From positions 1-17,644 of the forward strand of contig CAAEMT010000071.1 in NCBI GenBank assembly GCA_900757145.1: a stretch of 17,644 nucleotides of DNA. Direction: 5' to 3'. Source of the DNA: Lachnospiraceae bacterium (lineage in GTDB: Bacteria; Bacillota; Clostridia; Lachnospirales; Lachnospiraceae). The translations under genes were made by a program, and so were the position numbers. Positions 6,751-14,816 of the stretch are shown one piece after another. The notes under the pieces are model-generated. The model was not told where the DNA came from, made no database searches, and saw only the letters and a list, made by a program, of their open reading frames with translations. How positions within the stretch are numbered: the stretch's first letter is position 1; every line of letters starts with the position of its first letter.

Positions 6751-8781
6751 TCAGACAATACGTTTGAATTTTTTCTCCAGCTCATACTTTGTCATGGAGA
6801 TGATCGTAGGTCTGCCGTGCGGACAGTTATATGGATTTTCAAGCGTCAGAAGTTCATCGATAAGAGCGTCTGCCTCCTGCGCCGAAAGGCGGTTGTTCCC
6901 TTTTACGGCAGCCTTACAGGACATGGAAGCGATCTTCTCCTCAATCGCCTCGGCAGACGACTTTCCCGATACGTCCGCCAGTCCGTCAAGCAGCTCGGTA
7001 AAAAGCGTCCGATCTGCGATCCCGTAAAGATTTCCCGGCACTGCGCTGATCGCATAATCCCGTCCTCCAAAGTGCGAGATCTCGAAACCGACCGAAGTAA
7101 AGCGATCGAGATGCTGCTTTAAAAGCTCTTCCTCCTGCATATTCAAAGTCACAATAACCGCAGGAGTGATCATCTGGGAAGTCTGCCGTTTCGTCCGAAG
7201 ATCCGCCATGAAACGCTCATACATCACCTTTTCGTGCGCAGCATGCTGATCGATGATAAAGAGCTTTTCATCAAATTCGACGAGCCAGTACGTCTCAAAA
7301 ACCTGACCGATCAGCTTATGACGGCGGCGGCTCTTTGTATCAAGCAGCTTTTGTTCTGTTTTTTCACTGCTTTCTTTCTCTGCATCCTCAGAAAACAGCT
7401 CCATCTGCCTGCCATATTCGACATTCCCCGTCACACTTTTTAACTCTCCCTGACGATGCGGATACTTGACCTCATAGGGACTGTTCGCCTCTGCGATCAG
7501 CCTGCTCCTGATCTTCTCAAAAGGCTCCGGATAACGCATAGACGCAGCTTTGCCCGAACGCTTCGCCAAGACAGAGGACGCTTCCAAAGCGGACGTATCT
7601 GGCGATACCTGCGCCTTTCCCATAGCGGACATATCCGATTGCGCAGATTTTTTCTGCAAAGCAGGCGCAGCCAACGATTCCTGCGCTTTTCCCACAGCAA
7701 CCGCGGACATAGCTCCCCGCATCTCCTGCTTCCCGCTCTCCGGTCTTTTATTTTCCTGCTTTACATCGACCGTAAACTCCGGAATCAGCTCTCTACCTGC
7801 GAGAGCCTCCTTGACCGCCTGATACACCTTATCATAGACCTGTGCCTGATCTGCAAAGCGCACCTCCATCTTTGTCGGGTGGACATTTACATCCACAAGA
7901 GCCGTATCGATCTGTACAGACAGAACTGTAAACGGATAGCGGTGGTTCATCATAAACGGCTTATAGGCGTCCTCGATCGCACGCGCGATGATCGCGCTTT
8001 TTACGTACCGCCCGTTTACAAAATAATTTTCATAATTCCGGTTTCCGCGTGAAATGACAGGCTTTCCGATAAGCCCTGAAACGGAAAGACCGCTCCCCTC
8101 TCCTGCATGTACCTTTACGACATTTGCGGCAATCTCTCTTCCGTATATACCGTACACAATATCCTTTAAATTACAGTTTCCCGAAGTATGCAGCTTCGTA
8201 TCGTTGTTATTGATGAATTTAAACGCGATCTGCGGATTTGACAGCGCCATGCGCTCGATCAGATCGCAGACGTATCCTGCCTCTGTCGCAGAAGACTTCA
8301 AAAATTTCTTTCTGGCAGGCGTATGATAAAAAAGATTGCGCACCAGAAAGGTCGTACCCTCCGGCGCTCCGATCTCTTCAAGCGCTTTTTCTTCGCCGCC
8401 CTCGATCACATAGCGTACTCCGGTGATGCTCCCTGCCGTTTTTGAGATCATCTCAACCTGACACACGGCGGCTATACTTGAGAGAGCCTCTCCACGGAAA
8501 CCGAGCGTTCCCGATGTCAGCAGATCATCGACCGTGCGTATCTTACTTGTCGCATGACGCAAAAACGCAGTTCGTACCTGATCCGATGCAATCCCGTCTC
8601 CGTTGTCCGTGATACGGATCAGGGAGATCCCGCCGTTCTTTATCTCGACCGTAACTGCATTTGCACCGGCGTCGATCGCATTCTCGACAAGCTCTTTTAC
8701 GATAGAGGCAGGACGTTCTACGACCTCGCCTGCAGCGATCTTATCTATGGTTTCCTGACTAAGTACAGTGATCTGGTTCAT
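6751..8781 (-). CDS. mutL: DNA mismatch repair protein MutL (endonuclease type)
   Basis: GHKL ATPase and latent endonuclease of mismatch repair. The N-terminal domain shows E30 and N34 in VKELVENAIDAGA, the DNGDGI motif and GFRGEAL. The central linker (about 330-480) is low complexity and contains an imperfect duplication. The C-terminal domain has the nuclease metal motif DQHAAHEKVMYE starting at D511, SCKAAVK, and the tail motif CPHGRPT at C653. Together these mark the nicking MutL of bacteria without MutH. Two sliding-clamp-type motifs are visible: QMELF (459-463) in the linker, and QMITP (536-540) where Bacillus MutL has QEMIVP. At 676 residues it is a normal size. The ATG at 8781 is preceded by GGAGGAAGCAT. 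The gene follows mutS after 25 bases. Confidence 0.97.
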   Translation of the reverse strand: MNQITVLSQETIDKIAAGEVVERPASIVKELVENAIDAGANAVTVEIKNGGISLIRITDNGDGIASDQVRTAFLRHATSKIRTVDDLLTSGTLGFRGEALSSIAAVCQVEMISKTAGSITGVRYVIEGGEEKALEEIGAPEGTTFLVRNLFYHTPARKKFLKSSATEAGYVCDLIERMALSNPQIAFKFINNNDTKLHTSGNCNLKDIVYGIYGREIAANVVKVHAGEGSGLSVSGLIGKPVISRGNRNYENYFVNGRYVKSAIIARAIEDAYKPFMMNHRYPFTVLSVQIDTALVDVNVHPTKMEVRFADQAQVYDKVYQAVKEALAGRELIPEFTVDVKQENKRPESGKQEMRGAMSAVAVGKAQESLAAPALQKKSAQSDMSAMGKAQVSPDTSALEASSVLAKRSGKAASMRYPEPFEKIRSRLIAEANSPYEVKYPHRQGELKSVTGNVEYGRQMELFSEDAEKESSEKTEQKLLDTKSRRRHKLIGQVFETYWLVEFDEKLFIIDQHAAHEKVMYERFMADLRTKRQTSQMITPAVIVTLNMQEEELLKQHLDRFTSVGFEISHFGGRDYAISAVPGNLYGIADRTLFTELLDGLADVSGKSSAEAIEEKIASMSCKAAVKGNNRLSAQEADALIDELLTLENPYNCPHGRPTIISMTKYELEKKFKRIV
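7586..7710 (-). repeat. Imperfect tandem duplication in the MutL linker
   Basis: Two copies of a short coding segment start 78 bases apart on the minus strand, at 7710 and 7632. Copy one encodes MSAVAVGKAQESLAAPAL and copy two MSAMGKAQVSPDTSAL, with a two-codon difference near the start. The shared bases (ATGTCCGC, GGGAAA/GGCGCAG, TCG) show duplication at DNA level, not only similar amino-acid composition. It keeps frame and lies in the disordered interdomain linker. Confidence 0.7.
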
Positions 8782-8806
8782 ATGCTTCCTCCATTATCTG
8801 CCTGTC

Positions 8807-11455
8807 CTACCACCTGTTTTTCAGCTTATTCTGCAAACGGTAGATCGTATTGAGTGCGTCGATTGGTGTCAGGTTCGTGACGTCGATCTCCTCAAGCTCT
8901 TTTAATACGTCAGAGTCACTGACGGTATCAAAAAGAGACATCTGATCAAGATCGACCGGGTCGTATTTCCTATTCTTCGGCTTTTTTGCTCTTTTGGGAT
9001 CATTCGACAACTCCTGCACGCGCACCGTAATATCTGCATTCGTGAGCTCTTCTGCAAGCTCCTTCGCGCGCTCGATAACGGTATCCGGTACTCCCGCAAG
9101 CTTTGCGACCTGAATCCCGTAGCTCTTATCCGCGCCGCCCTTTATGATCTTTCTCAGAAATACAATATCATCGCCCTTTTCCTTTACGGCAATGCAGTAA
9201 TTATTAACTCCCGTAAGCTTTCCCTCAAGCTCCGTAAGTTCATGATAGTGCGTGGCAAACAACGTTTTTGCACCAAGCAACTTCGTATTGCTGATATGTT
9301 CCACGACAGCCCATGCGATACTCAGGCCGTCAAAAGTGCTCGTTCCACGCCCGATCTCATCAAGGATCAGCAGACTGTTGCGCGTCGCATTGCGTAAGAT
9401 ATTCGCCACCTCTGTCATCTCGACCATAAACGTACTCTGCCCGCTCGCCAGATCGTCCGATGCGCCAACGCGCGTAAAAATACGGTCCACAAGACCGATG
9501 CGGGCAGACTGTGCCGGAACGAAGCTTCCGATCTGCGCCATCAGCACAATGAGCGCAGTCTGTCTCATATAAGTAGACTTTCCTGCCATATTGGGTCCTG
9601 TGATGATAGAGACGCGACTCTTTGCATTGTCAAGATACGTGTCGTTTGCTATGAACATATCATTTGAGATCATCTGCTCCACGACAGGATGACGGCCGTT
9701 TTTTATGTCAATGATCCCCTTTTCATTGAGGGACGGTTTTACATAGTTATTCCGCTCTGCAACGAGCGCAAGGGAGGCAAACACGTCGATACCCGCAACC
9801 GCTTTTGCTGTCTCCTGTATCCTTATGATCTCATCTGCGATCTGATTGCGTATTTCAATATACAGTCCGTACTCCAGAGAGACAAGCTTGTCCTCCGCGC
9901 CGAGGATCAGATCCTCAAGCTCCTTTAATTCGGGGGTAATGTAACGCTCGGCGTTCGCAAGCGTCTGTTTTCTCGTATAATAGTCCGGCACCTGATCCTT
10001 GTAGGAATTCGTCACTTCCAGATAATAGCCGAATACCTTATTGTATTTAATCTTCATATTGCGGATGCCTGTCTTTTCGCGCTCGCGCGCTTCGAGTTCG
10101 GCAAGCCACGTTTTTCCTTCTTTCCGGGCATTCCTAAGACGATCTACTTCCTCATGAAATCCTTCGCGTATAATACCGCCGTCACGGATACCGATCGGCG
10201 GCTCCTCTATGATAGATGCATCGATCAGCTCATACAAATCAGCCAACTCGTCCAGCTTAAGTAAAAGCTCCCCAAACGCAGGAGCTTCCAAACTCTTCAT
10301 TAGATATTTAATATGCGGAAGCATTGATAAGGATGTCTTAAATGCCACAAGATCACGCGGGTTTGCAGTCTGATAGCTGATCCGGCTGATCAGCCGCTCA
10401 AGATCATATACAGGATTTAAGTATTCCCGTATTTCCTCGCGCGTGATCGCATTATCCCTCAGCTCTTCAACGGCGTCAAGCCGCTTTTTGATCTCACTTT
10501 TATCAATAAGTGGCTGTTCTACATATTTGCGCAGAAGCCTTGCTCCCATCGCAGTCTTTGTCTTATCCAGCACCCACAAAAGAGAGCCTTTTTTATTTTT
10601 TTCACGGAGTGTCTCCGTAAGCTCCAGATTACGCCGCGTAGAGCTGTCAAGGATCATGTATTTTCCGATAGAGTACGGCGTAAGCTGCGTCAGGTTCGCA
10701 ATGGCGGTTTTCTGTGTCTCCATCAGATACTTAAGCAGCGCGCCGGCAGCAATCACGCCGCAGCAGTAATCTGAAATTCCAAGCCCTTCAAGCGCAGATA
10801 CATGAAAGTGCTCCATCAATACTCTGCTACACATACTGTCATCAAAATACCAGGAATCAAGCGCGTATACGGAAATACCGAGACGATCCTTCATATCCTC
10901 AATATCGATCCCGCTGACATAAAAGGAATGATTGCAGATGATCTCTGACGGCGAAAACTTCATAATTTCATCAAGAAGCCTGCGTTCGCTGTCGATCTCT
11001 GTGACAAGATATTCTCCCGTCGTAATATCTGCGATAGACACGCCGTACCGATCTGTCATGCATACGATACACATCAGATAATTGTTACGCGTCTCATCAA
11101 GCGCCTGCGCATTCAGATTCGTACCCGGCGTAACGACGCGGATGACCTCCCGCTTTACAATGCCCTTAGCCTCCTTCGGATCTTCCACCTGCTCACAGAT
11201 TGCCACTTTATATCCTTTGGAAACAAGCTTATTCAGGTAAGCATCCACCGCATGATACGGCACTCCGCACATCGGAGCCCGTTCTTCCTGTCCGCAGTCC
11301 TTGCCAGTCAATGTGATCTCAAGCTCCTTTGATGCAGTCAGTGCATCCTCAAAAAACATTTCATAAAAGTCACCAAGCCGGTAAAACAAAATGCAGTCCT
11401 TATACTGTTCTTTGGTCTTTACATACTGCTGCATCATTGGTGTCAACTGTGCCAT
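8807..11455 (-). CDS. mutS: DNA mismatch recognition protein MutS
   Basis: Homodimeric mismatch sensor. The N-terminal mismatch-binding motif GDFYEMF provides F30 and E32, the residues that stack on and contact the mispaired base. The connector, lever and clamp regions follow. The ABC-type ATPase domain has Walker A GPNMAGKSTYMRQ near residue 619, the ASDDLASGQSTFMVEM signature, and Walker B LLILDEIGRGTSTFDG near 698. The C-terminal tail contains QMSLFD (838-843), a sliding-clamp binding motif matching the one in E. coli and Bacillus MutS, followed by a short helical tail. At 882 residues it is a complete MutS1. The start ATG at 11455 has AGAGGAGA about five bases upstream, and MAQLTPMMQQY is the usual clostridial start. 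It follows miaB by 19 bases and precedes mutL by 25, so MutS and MutL are made from one message. Confidence 0.98.
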   Translation of the reverse strand: MAQLTPMMQQYVKTKEQYKDCILFYRLGDFYEMFFEDALTASKELEITLTGKDCGQEERAPMCGVPYHAVDAYLNKLVSKGYKVAICEQVEDPKEAKGIVKREVIRVVTPGTNLNAQALDETRNNYLMCIVCMTDRYGVSIADITTGEYLVTEIDSERRLLDEIMKFSPSEIICNHSFYVSGIDIEDMKDRLGISVYALDSWYFDDSMCSRVLMEHFHVSALEGLGISDYCCGVIAAGALLKYLMETQKTAIANLTQLTPYSIGKYMILDSSTRRNLELTETLREKNKKGSLLWVLDKTKTAMGARLLRKYVEQPLIDKSEIKKRLDAVEELRDNAITREEIREYLNPVYDLERLISRISYQTANPRDLVAFKTSLSMLPHIKYLMKSLEAPAFGELLLKLDELADLYELIDASIIEEPPIGIRDGGIIREGFHEEVDRLRNARKEGKTWLAELEAREREKTGIRNMKIKYNKVFGYYLEVTNSYKDQVPDYYTRKQTLANAERYITPELKELEDLILGAEDKLVSLEYGLYIEIRNQIADEIIRIQETAKAVAGIDVFASLALVAERNNYVKPSLNEKGIIDIKNGRHPVVEQMISNDMFIANDTYLDNAKSRVSIITGPNMAGKSTYMRQTALIVLMAQIGSFVPAQSARIGLVDRIFTRVGASDDLASGQSTFMVEMTEVANILRNATRNSLLILDEIGRGTSTFDGLSIAWAVVEHISNTKLLGAKTLFATHYHELTELEGKLTGVNNYCIAVKEKGDDIVFLRKIIKGGADKSYGIQVAKLAGVPDTVIERAKELAEELTNADITVRVQELSNDPKRAKKPKNRKYDPVDLDQMSLFDTVSDSDVLKELEEIDVTNLTPIDALNTIYRLQNKLKNRW

Positions 11456-11474
11456 TTTTTCTCCTCTGTCTTTC

Positions 11475-12923
11475 TTATTTTACGGCTTCTCCGAGATAAT
11501 AGAAGCCCTTGCATTCTTTCAAATATACATCGGTGATCGTACCGATCAGATCCTTTGTACCCGGAAAATGCACTAGAAGATTGTTGCTAAGCCGTCCCGT
11601 CACGAGACTCTCATCCTGCTCATTGACAGATTCTACAAGAACAGGAAGCGTCTGACCTTCTACGCGCAGAGACATTTCCTGTGAAATATCCTGTACAAGC
11701 GACAAAAGTCTGCCGAAGCGTTCCTTTACAACATCCTCTGATATCTGATCCTCCATTGCAGCAGCAGGTGTTCCAGTCCGCTTGGAGTAGATAAATGTAA
11801 AAGCGCTATCATAGCGTACCTTGCGTACGACATCAAGCGTTTCTTCAAAATCCTCTTCCGTCTCACCTGGAAACCCAACAATAATGTCCGTTGTAAGTGA
11901 CAGATCCGGTATTTCTCTGCGCAATTTTTCTGTAAGAGCAAGATACTGCTCCTTTGTGTACCTGCGGTTCATCTGTTTTAAGATGCGCGTACTGCCCGAC
12001 TGAAGCGGAAGATGCAGATGACGGCATATTTTTTCAGAATTTTTCATCACTTCGATCAGCTCATCTGAAAGATCTTTTGGATGAGAAGTCATAAACCGAA
12101 TACGTTTTAATCCCTCGATCTGCTCTACCCGGCGTAAAAGCTCGGCAAACGTAATGGGCTCCTCCAGATTTTTTCCGTAGGAATTCACATTTTGTCCCAA
12201 CAGCATAACCTCTACGACTCCATCTTTTACAAGCTTTTCTATTTCTGCGATAATATCCTCCGGGCGGCGGCTGCGCTCGCGTCCTCTTACGTAAGGAACG
12301 ATACAGTAGCTGCAGAAATTATTGCATCCAAACATGATATTGACACCTGACTTGAAAGAATACGTGCGCTGCGATGGAATATCCTCTACGATCTTATCCG
12401 TATCTTTCCACAGATCGATCACCATACGCTCTGACTCAAGCGCCGTTACAAGCAGCTCTGCGAACTTATATATATTGTGCGTTCCGAATATGAGATTTAC
12501 GAAACGATAGCTCTTTTTGAGTTTCTCTACGACTTCCGGTTCCTGCATCATGCAGCCGCACAGTGCGATGACCTTATGTGGATTTTTCTTTTTCAAACCG
12601 GAAAGATATCCAAGATGCCCGTACACCTTCTGGTTCGCATTTTCGCGAACAGTACACGTATTGTACAAGACAAAATCTGCCTCTTCATTGTCTGTGTTTT
12701 CATATCCGGCAAGTGTAAGAATTCCGCGAAGCTTTTCCGAATCCCGCGCATTCATCTGACAGCCGAAGGTACGGATACAGCTTGTAAGCGGACGTCCGAG
12801 CACGCGGCTTTTTTCCGATGTAATCCGGCGCAGCTTTGCAATAAAGTAATACTGGCGCTGCGGCTCCGCGGATGGTGCCTCCAGACTTAAATCTATTTCA
12901 TCTAAATTAAAATGACTGTACAT
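11475..12923 (-). CDS. miaB: tRNA-2-methylthio-N6-dimethylallyladenosine synthase MiaB
   Basis: Radical-SAM methylthiotransferase that converts i6A37 to ms2i6A37 in tRNA. The N-terminal UPF0004 domain holds the three auxiliary-cluster cysteines C55 (TFGCQMN), C90 (YNTCTVREN) and C124 (LCGCMMQ). The radical-SAM cluster is CNNFCSYC with C200, C204 and C207. The family sequences VRGRERSRRPEDI and LPLQSGS follow. A C-terminal TRAM-like domain (VEGQTLPVLVES ... GRLSNN) should bind tRNA. An N-terminal extension of about 50 residues precedes the first cysteine, usual in clostridial MiaB. ATG 12935 is also in frame, but ATG 12923 has GGGG six bases upstream, so I choose it (482 residues). It is the first gene after the promoter at 12978-13007 and leads into mutS. 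Confidence 0.96.
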   Translation of the reverse strand: MYSHFNLDEIDLSLEAPSAEPQRQYYFIAKLRRITSEKSRVLGRPLTSCIRTFGCQMNARDSEKLRGILTLAGYENTDNEEADFVLYNTCTVRENANQKVYGHLGYLSGLKKKNPHKVIALCGCMMQEPEVVEKLKKSYRFVNLIFGTHNIYKFAELLVTALESERMVIDLWKDTDKIVEDIPSQRTYSFKSGVNIMFGCNNFCSYCIVPYVRGRERSRRPEDIIAEIEKLVKDGVVEVMLLGQNVNSYGKNLEEPITFAELLRRVEQIEGLKRIRFMTSHPKDLSDELIEVMKNSEKICRHLHLPLQSGSTRILKQMNRRYTKEQYLALTEKLRREIPDLSLTTDIIVGFPGETEEDFEETLDVVRKVRYDSAFTFIYSKRTGTPAAAMEDQISEDVVKERFGRLLSLVQDISQEMSLRVEGQTLPVLVESVNEQDESLVTGRLSNNLLVHFPGTKDLIGTITDVYLKECKGFYYLGEAVK

Positions 12924-12929
12924 AAAATT

Positions 12930-12933
12930 CCCC
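12930..12933 (-). promoter_or_regulatory. Short ribosome binding site deciding the miaB start
   Basis: GGGG(AA) lies six bases before ATG 12923 and is itself part of the in-frame codons after ATG 12935. The upstream ATG has no purine-rich site at a proper distance. The site is weak, so the choice is moderate. Confidence 0.5.
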
Positions 12934-12959
12934 ATTTCTGTTCATGCATGATAAATGGC

Positions 12960-13002
12960 AAAAAACTGCCACCGATTACTATAATTTGTAAGTGGCAGTT
13001 TT
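12960..13002 (-). terminator. Intrinsic terminator after the cyclo-ligase/proA fusion gene
   Basis: On the minus strand AAAACTGCCAC (13002-12992) pairs with GTGGCAGTTTT (12972-12962). The hairpin extends inward through TTAC/GTAA after a three-base bulge, with an eight-base loop. A run of six T (12965-12960) ends the structure, four of them pairing in the stem base. It begins 18 bases past the stop codon of the fusion gene. On the plus strand the same stem is followed only by a weak T run and no convergent gene is present, so it should serve the leftward transcript. Confidence 0.75.
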
Positions 13003-13007
13003 GTCAA
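12978..13007 (-). promoter_or_regulatory. Sigma-A-type promoter of the miaB-mutS-mutL-miaA block, inside the terminator
   Basis: The minus strand shows a perfect -35 TTGACA (13007-13002), an 18-base spacer, and TATAGT as -10 (12983-12978, five of six matches). Transcription would begin near 12971, leaving a leader of about 48 bases before the miaB ATG at 12923. Spacer and -10 coincide with the left arm and loop of the terminator hairpin of the preceding operon. The leader would begin with TGGCA-GTTTTT-TGCCA (12971-12956), able to form a small 5' hairpin. Position is exactly right for the next operon; activity is inferred from consensus match. Confidence 0.7.
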
Positions 13008-13019
13008 CCTATGATATTT

Positions 13020-14816
13020 CTACGGACGAATCTGTCCGTTTCCGAAAATAATATATTTTGTTGTTGTAAGAGCCTGAAGCCCCATCGGTCCTCTTGCATG
13101 CAGCTTCTGCGTGCTGATGCCAATCTCAGCTCCAAATCCAAACTCAAATCCATCTGTAAAACGAGTGGATGCATTTACGTAGACGGCAGCAGCATCGATC
13201 TCGTCAAGAAAACGCATTGCATGCGCATAATCTGATGTGATGATCGCCTCAGAATGTCCCGTATTGTACATATTGATATGTGCGATCGCCTCATCTATAG
13301 AAGAAACCGTCTTTATAGAAAGAATATAGTCAAGATACTCCCTTCCCCAGTCCTCCTCTGTGGCAGCAATGCCGCCTTCGATACAGGAAAGTGCCTGCTC
13401 ATCGCAGCGCAGCTCTACATGGCTCTCATCCAGCCGTTTCTTAAGCGCGCAAAGCAGCTCCTTTTCTATCTTCTCGTGTACAATGAGAGACTCACACGCA
13501 TTGCAAACGCCGATACGCTGTGTCTTTGCATTGTTGATGATGTCGATCGCCATATTAAGATCAGCCGATTCATCCACGTAAATATGGCAGTTACCCGTAC
13601 CCGTCTCGATAACAGGAATCGTGCTGTTCTCTACCACAGTTCGAATCAGCCCTGCGCCGCCGCGTGGAATCAGCACATCGACATATTTTTTAAGACGCAT
13701 GAACTGCGTTGTCACCTCGCGGTCTGTTGCCTCAATCAGCTGTACAGCGTCCATTGGCACGCCACACGAAGCGAGAGAACGGCGCAGCACCTTTACGATC
13801 GCCGTATTAGAGTGTATAGCGTCGCTTCCGCCTTTTAGGATTACCGCGTTGCCCGTCTTAAAACAAAGGCCAAAGGCGTCTGCTGTCACATTCGGACGCG
13901 ATTCGTAGATGATTCCGACCACACCGAGTGGGACACGCTTTTGTCCGATCATAAGACCGTTTGGACGCTTTTTCATACCAATAATCTCACCGACAGGATC
14001 ATCGAGGCGAGCAATCTGACGCAGTCCCTCTGCCATTCCTTCGATCCTCGCGTCATTTAACAGAAGTCTGTCGACAAGCCCCTCCGGCATATGGTTCGCA
14101 CGCGCATTTTTGATATCCGCATCATTTGCCAGAAGAATCTCCTCACGATACGCTTCAATATCAGCCGCCGCCTGTAAAAGCGCCTTGTTTTTATCACCCG
14201 CAGATAAAGAGCGAAGCTGCGGTTCTGCTGCTTTTGCATTTTTTCCAATCATCTCAAGCAAAACTTTTTCATCTGCGAAAAGACGCTCCTCGGTGATCAG
14301 ATACTGTGGAAGAATATCATGCTCCTGCGAAGGAACATCATCCATCATCTGCATCTCAAATGCAGCGGCTACCGTCGTATGGAGGGGATGCGCAGCCAGA
14401 TAACGGTCATAAAATCCTTTCCCGTAACCGCAGCGATGCCGCTTCGCATCAAAACCTACACCCGGAACGATCAGAAGAGCCTCCTCGCAGGAAGCCTCTT
14501 CCTTTGTAACTGGCTCAGGAATGTCATAATATCCCGGAGACACATCATCAAAAGAAGAAATATAGTAAAATGTCATATCATCGCCGCAGACTTTCGGTGC
14601 AGCAACCTTCTTTCCAAGCCTCCACGATGCTTCGATCAGCATTCTCGTTGACACTTCATTTTTGCAGTCCATATAAACGTACACGGCTTCTGCATTTCTA
14701 AATTCTGCCAAAGACATGATCTTCTCGCAGATGAGACGGCTCTTTTCCTCCGCCTGTATTTGAGTCATTTGTTTTCTTCTGGAAAATACAAGTTTCCTAA
14801 TTTCCTTTTTTTCCAT
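13020..14816 (-). CDS. proA: Fused 5-formyltetrahydrofolate cyclo-ligase / glutamate-5-semialdehyde dehydrogenase
   Basis: One uninterrupted 598-residue protein carries two enzymes. Residues 1 to about 180 are a full 5-formyltetrahydrofolate cyclo-ligase (ATP-dependent 5-formyl-THF to 5,10-methenyl-THF): basic N-terminal KKEIRK...RRKQ, the CKNEVSTRML substrate segment, VPGVGFD, and the ATP loop GYGKGFYDRYL at 130-140. After a linker of roughly ten residues, about 189-598 is a complete ProA (gamma-glutamyl phosphate to glutamate-5-semialdehyde, NADPH-dependent): KNKALLQAAADIE, ESRPNVTADAFGLCFKTGN, catalytic C438 in IGVCNACESLIVH, and the tail FGFGAEIGISTQKLHARGP. Both parts have normal lengths. 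I chose ATG 14816 because it begins the cyclo-ligase fold and has GGGTG at seven bases; an open frame to 14894 only overlaps DUF896. It overlaps the DUF896 gene by 20 bases. An internal ATG exists at residue 189 without a good Shine-Dalgarno. Confidence 0.93.
   Translation of the reverse strand: MEKKEIRKLVFSRRKQMTQIQAEEKSRLICEKIMSLAEFRNAEAVYVYMDCKNEVSTRMLIEASWRLGKKVAAPKVCGDDMTFYYISSFDDVSPGYYDIPEPVTKEEASCEEALLIVPGVGFDAKRHRCGYGKGFYDRYLAAHPLHTTVAAAFEMQMMDDVPSQEHDILPQYLITEERLFADEKVLLEMIGKNAKAAEPQLRSLSAGDKNKALLQAAADIEAYREEILLANDADIKNARANHMPEGLVDRLLLNDARIEGMAEGLRQIARLDDPVGEIIGMKKRPNGLMIGQKRVPLGVVGIIYESRPNVTADAFGLCFKTGNAVILKGGSDAIHSNTAIVKVLRRSLASCGVPMDAVQLIEATDREVTTQFMRLKKYVDVLIPRGGAGLIRTVVENSTIPVIETGTGNCHIYVDESADLNMAIDIINNAKTQRIGVCNACESLIVHEKIEKELLCALKKRLDESHVELRCDEQALSCIEGGIAATEEDWGREYLDYILSIKTVSSIDEAIAHINMYNTGHSEAIITSDYAHAMRFLDEIDAAAVYVNASTRFTDGFEFGFGAEIGISTQKLHARGPMGLQALTTTKYIIFGNGQIRP

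Noticed and set aside
7456..8052. Long plus-strand open frame of 198 codons opposite mutL
   Set aside because: It lies wholly antisense to the well-supported MutL N-terminal and linker regions, encodes Arg/His/Leu-rich sequence with no recognisable motif, and has no ribosome site; it is a shadow of mutL codon use.
12980..12985. TATAAT on the plus strand within the terminator loop
   Set aside because: No -35 hexamer at a suitable distance on that strand and no plus-strand gene follows; the minus-strand promoter over the same bases fits far better.
13254..13838. Plus-strand open frame of 194 codons opposite the ProA domain
   Set aside because: Antisense to conserved ProA motifs including the catalytic cysteine region, no family resemblance and no promoter or ribosome site.
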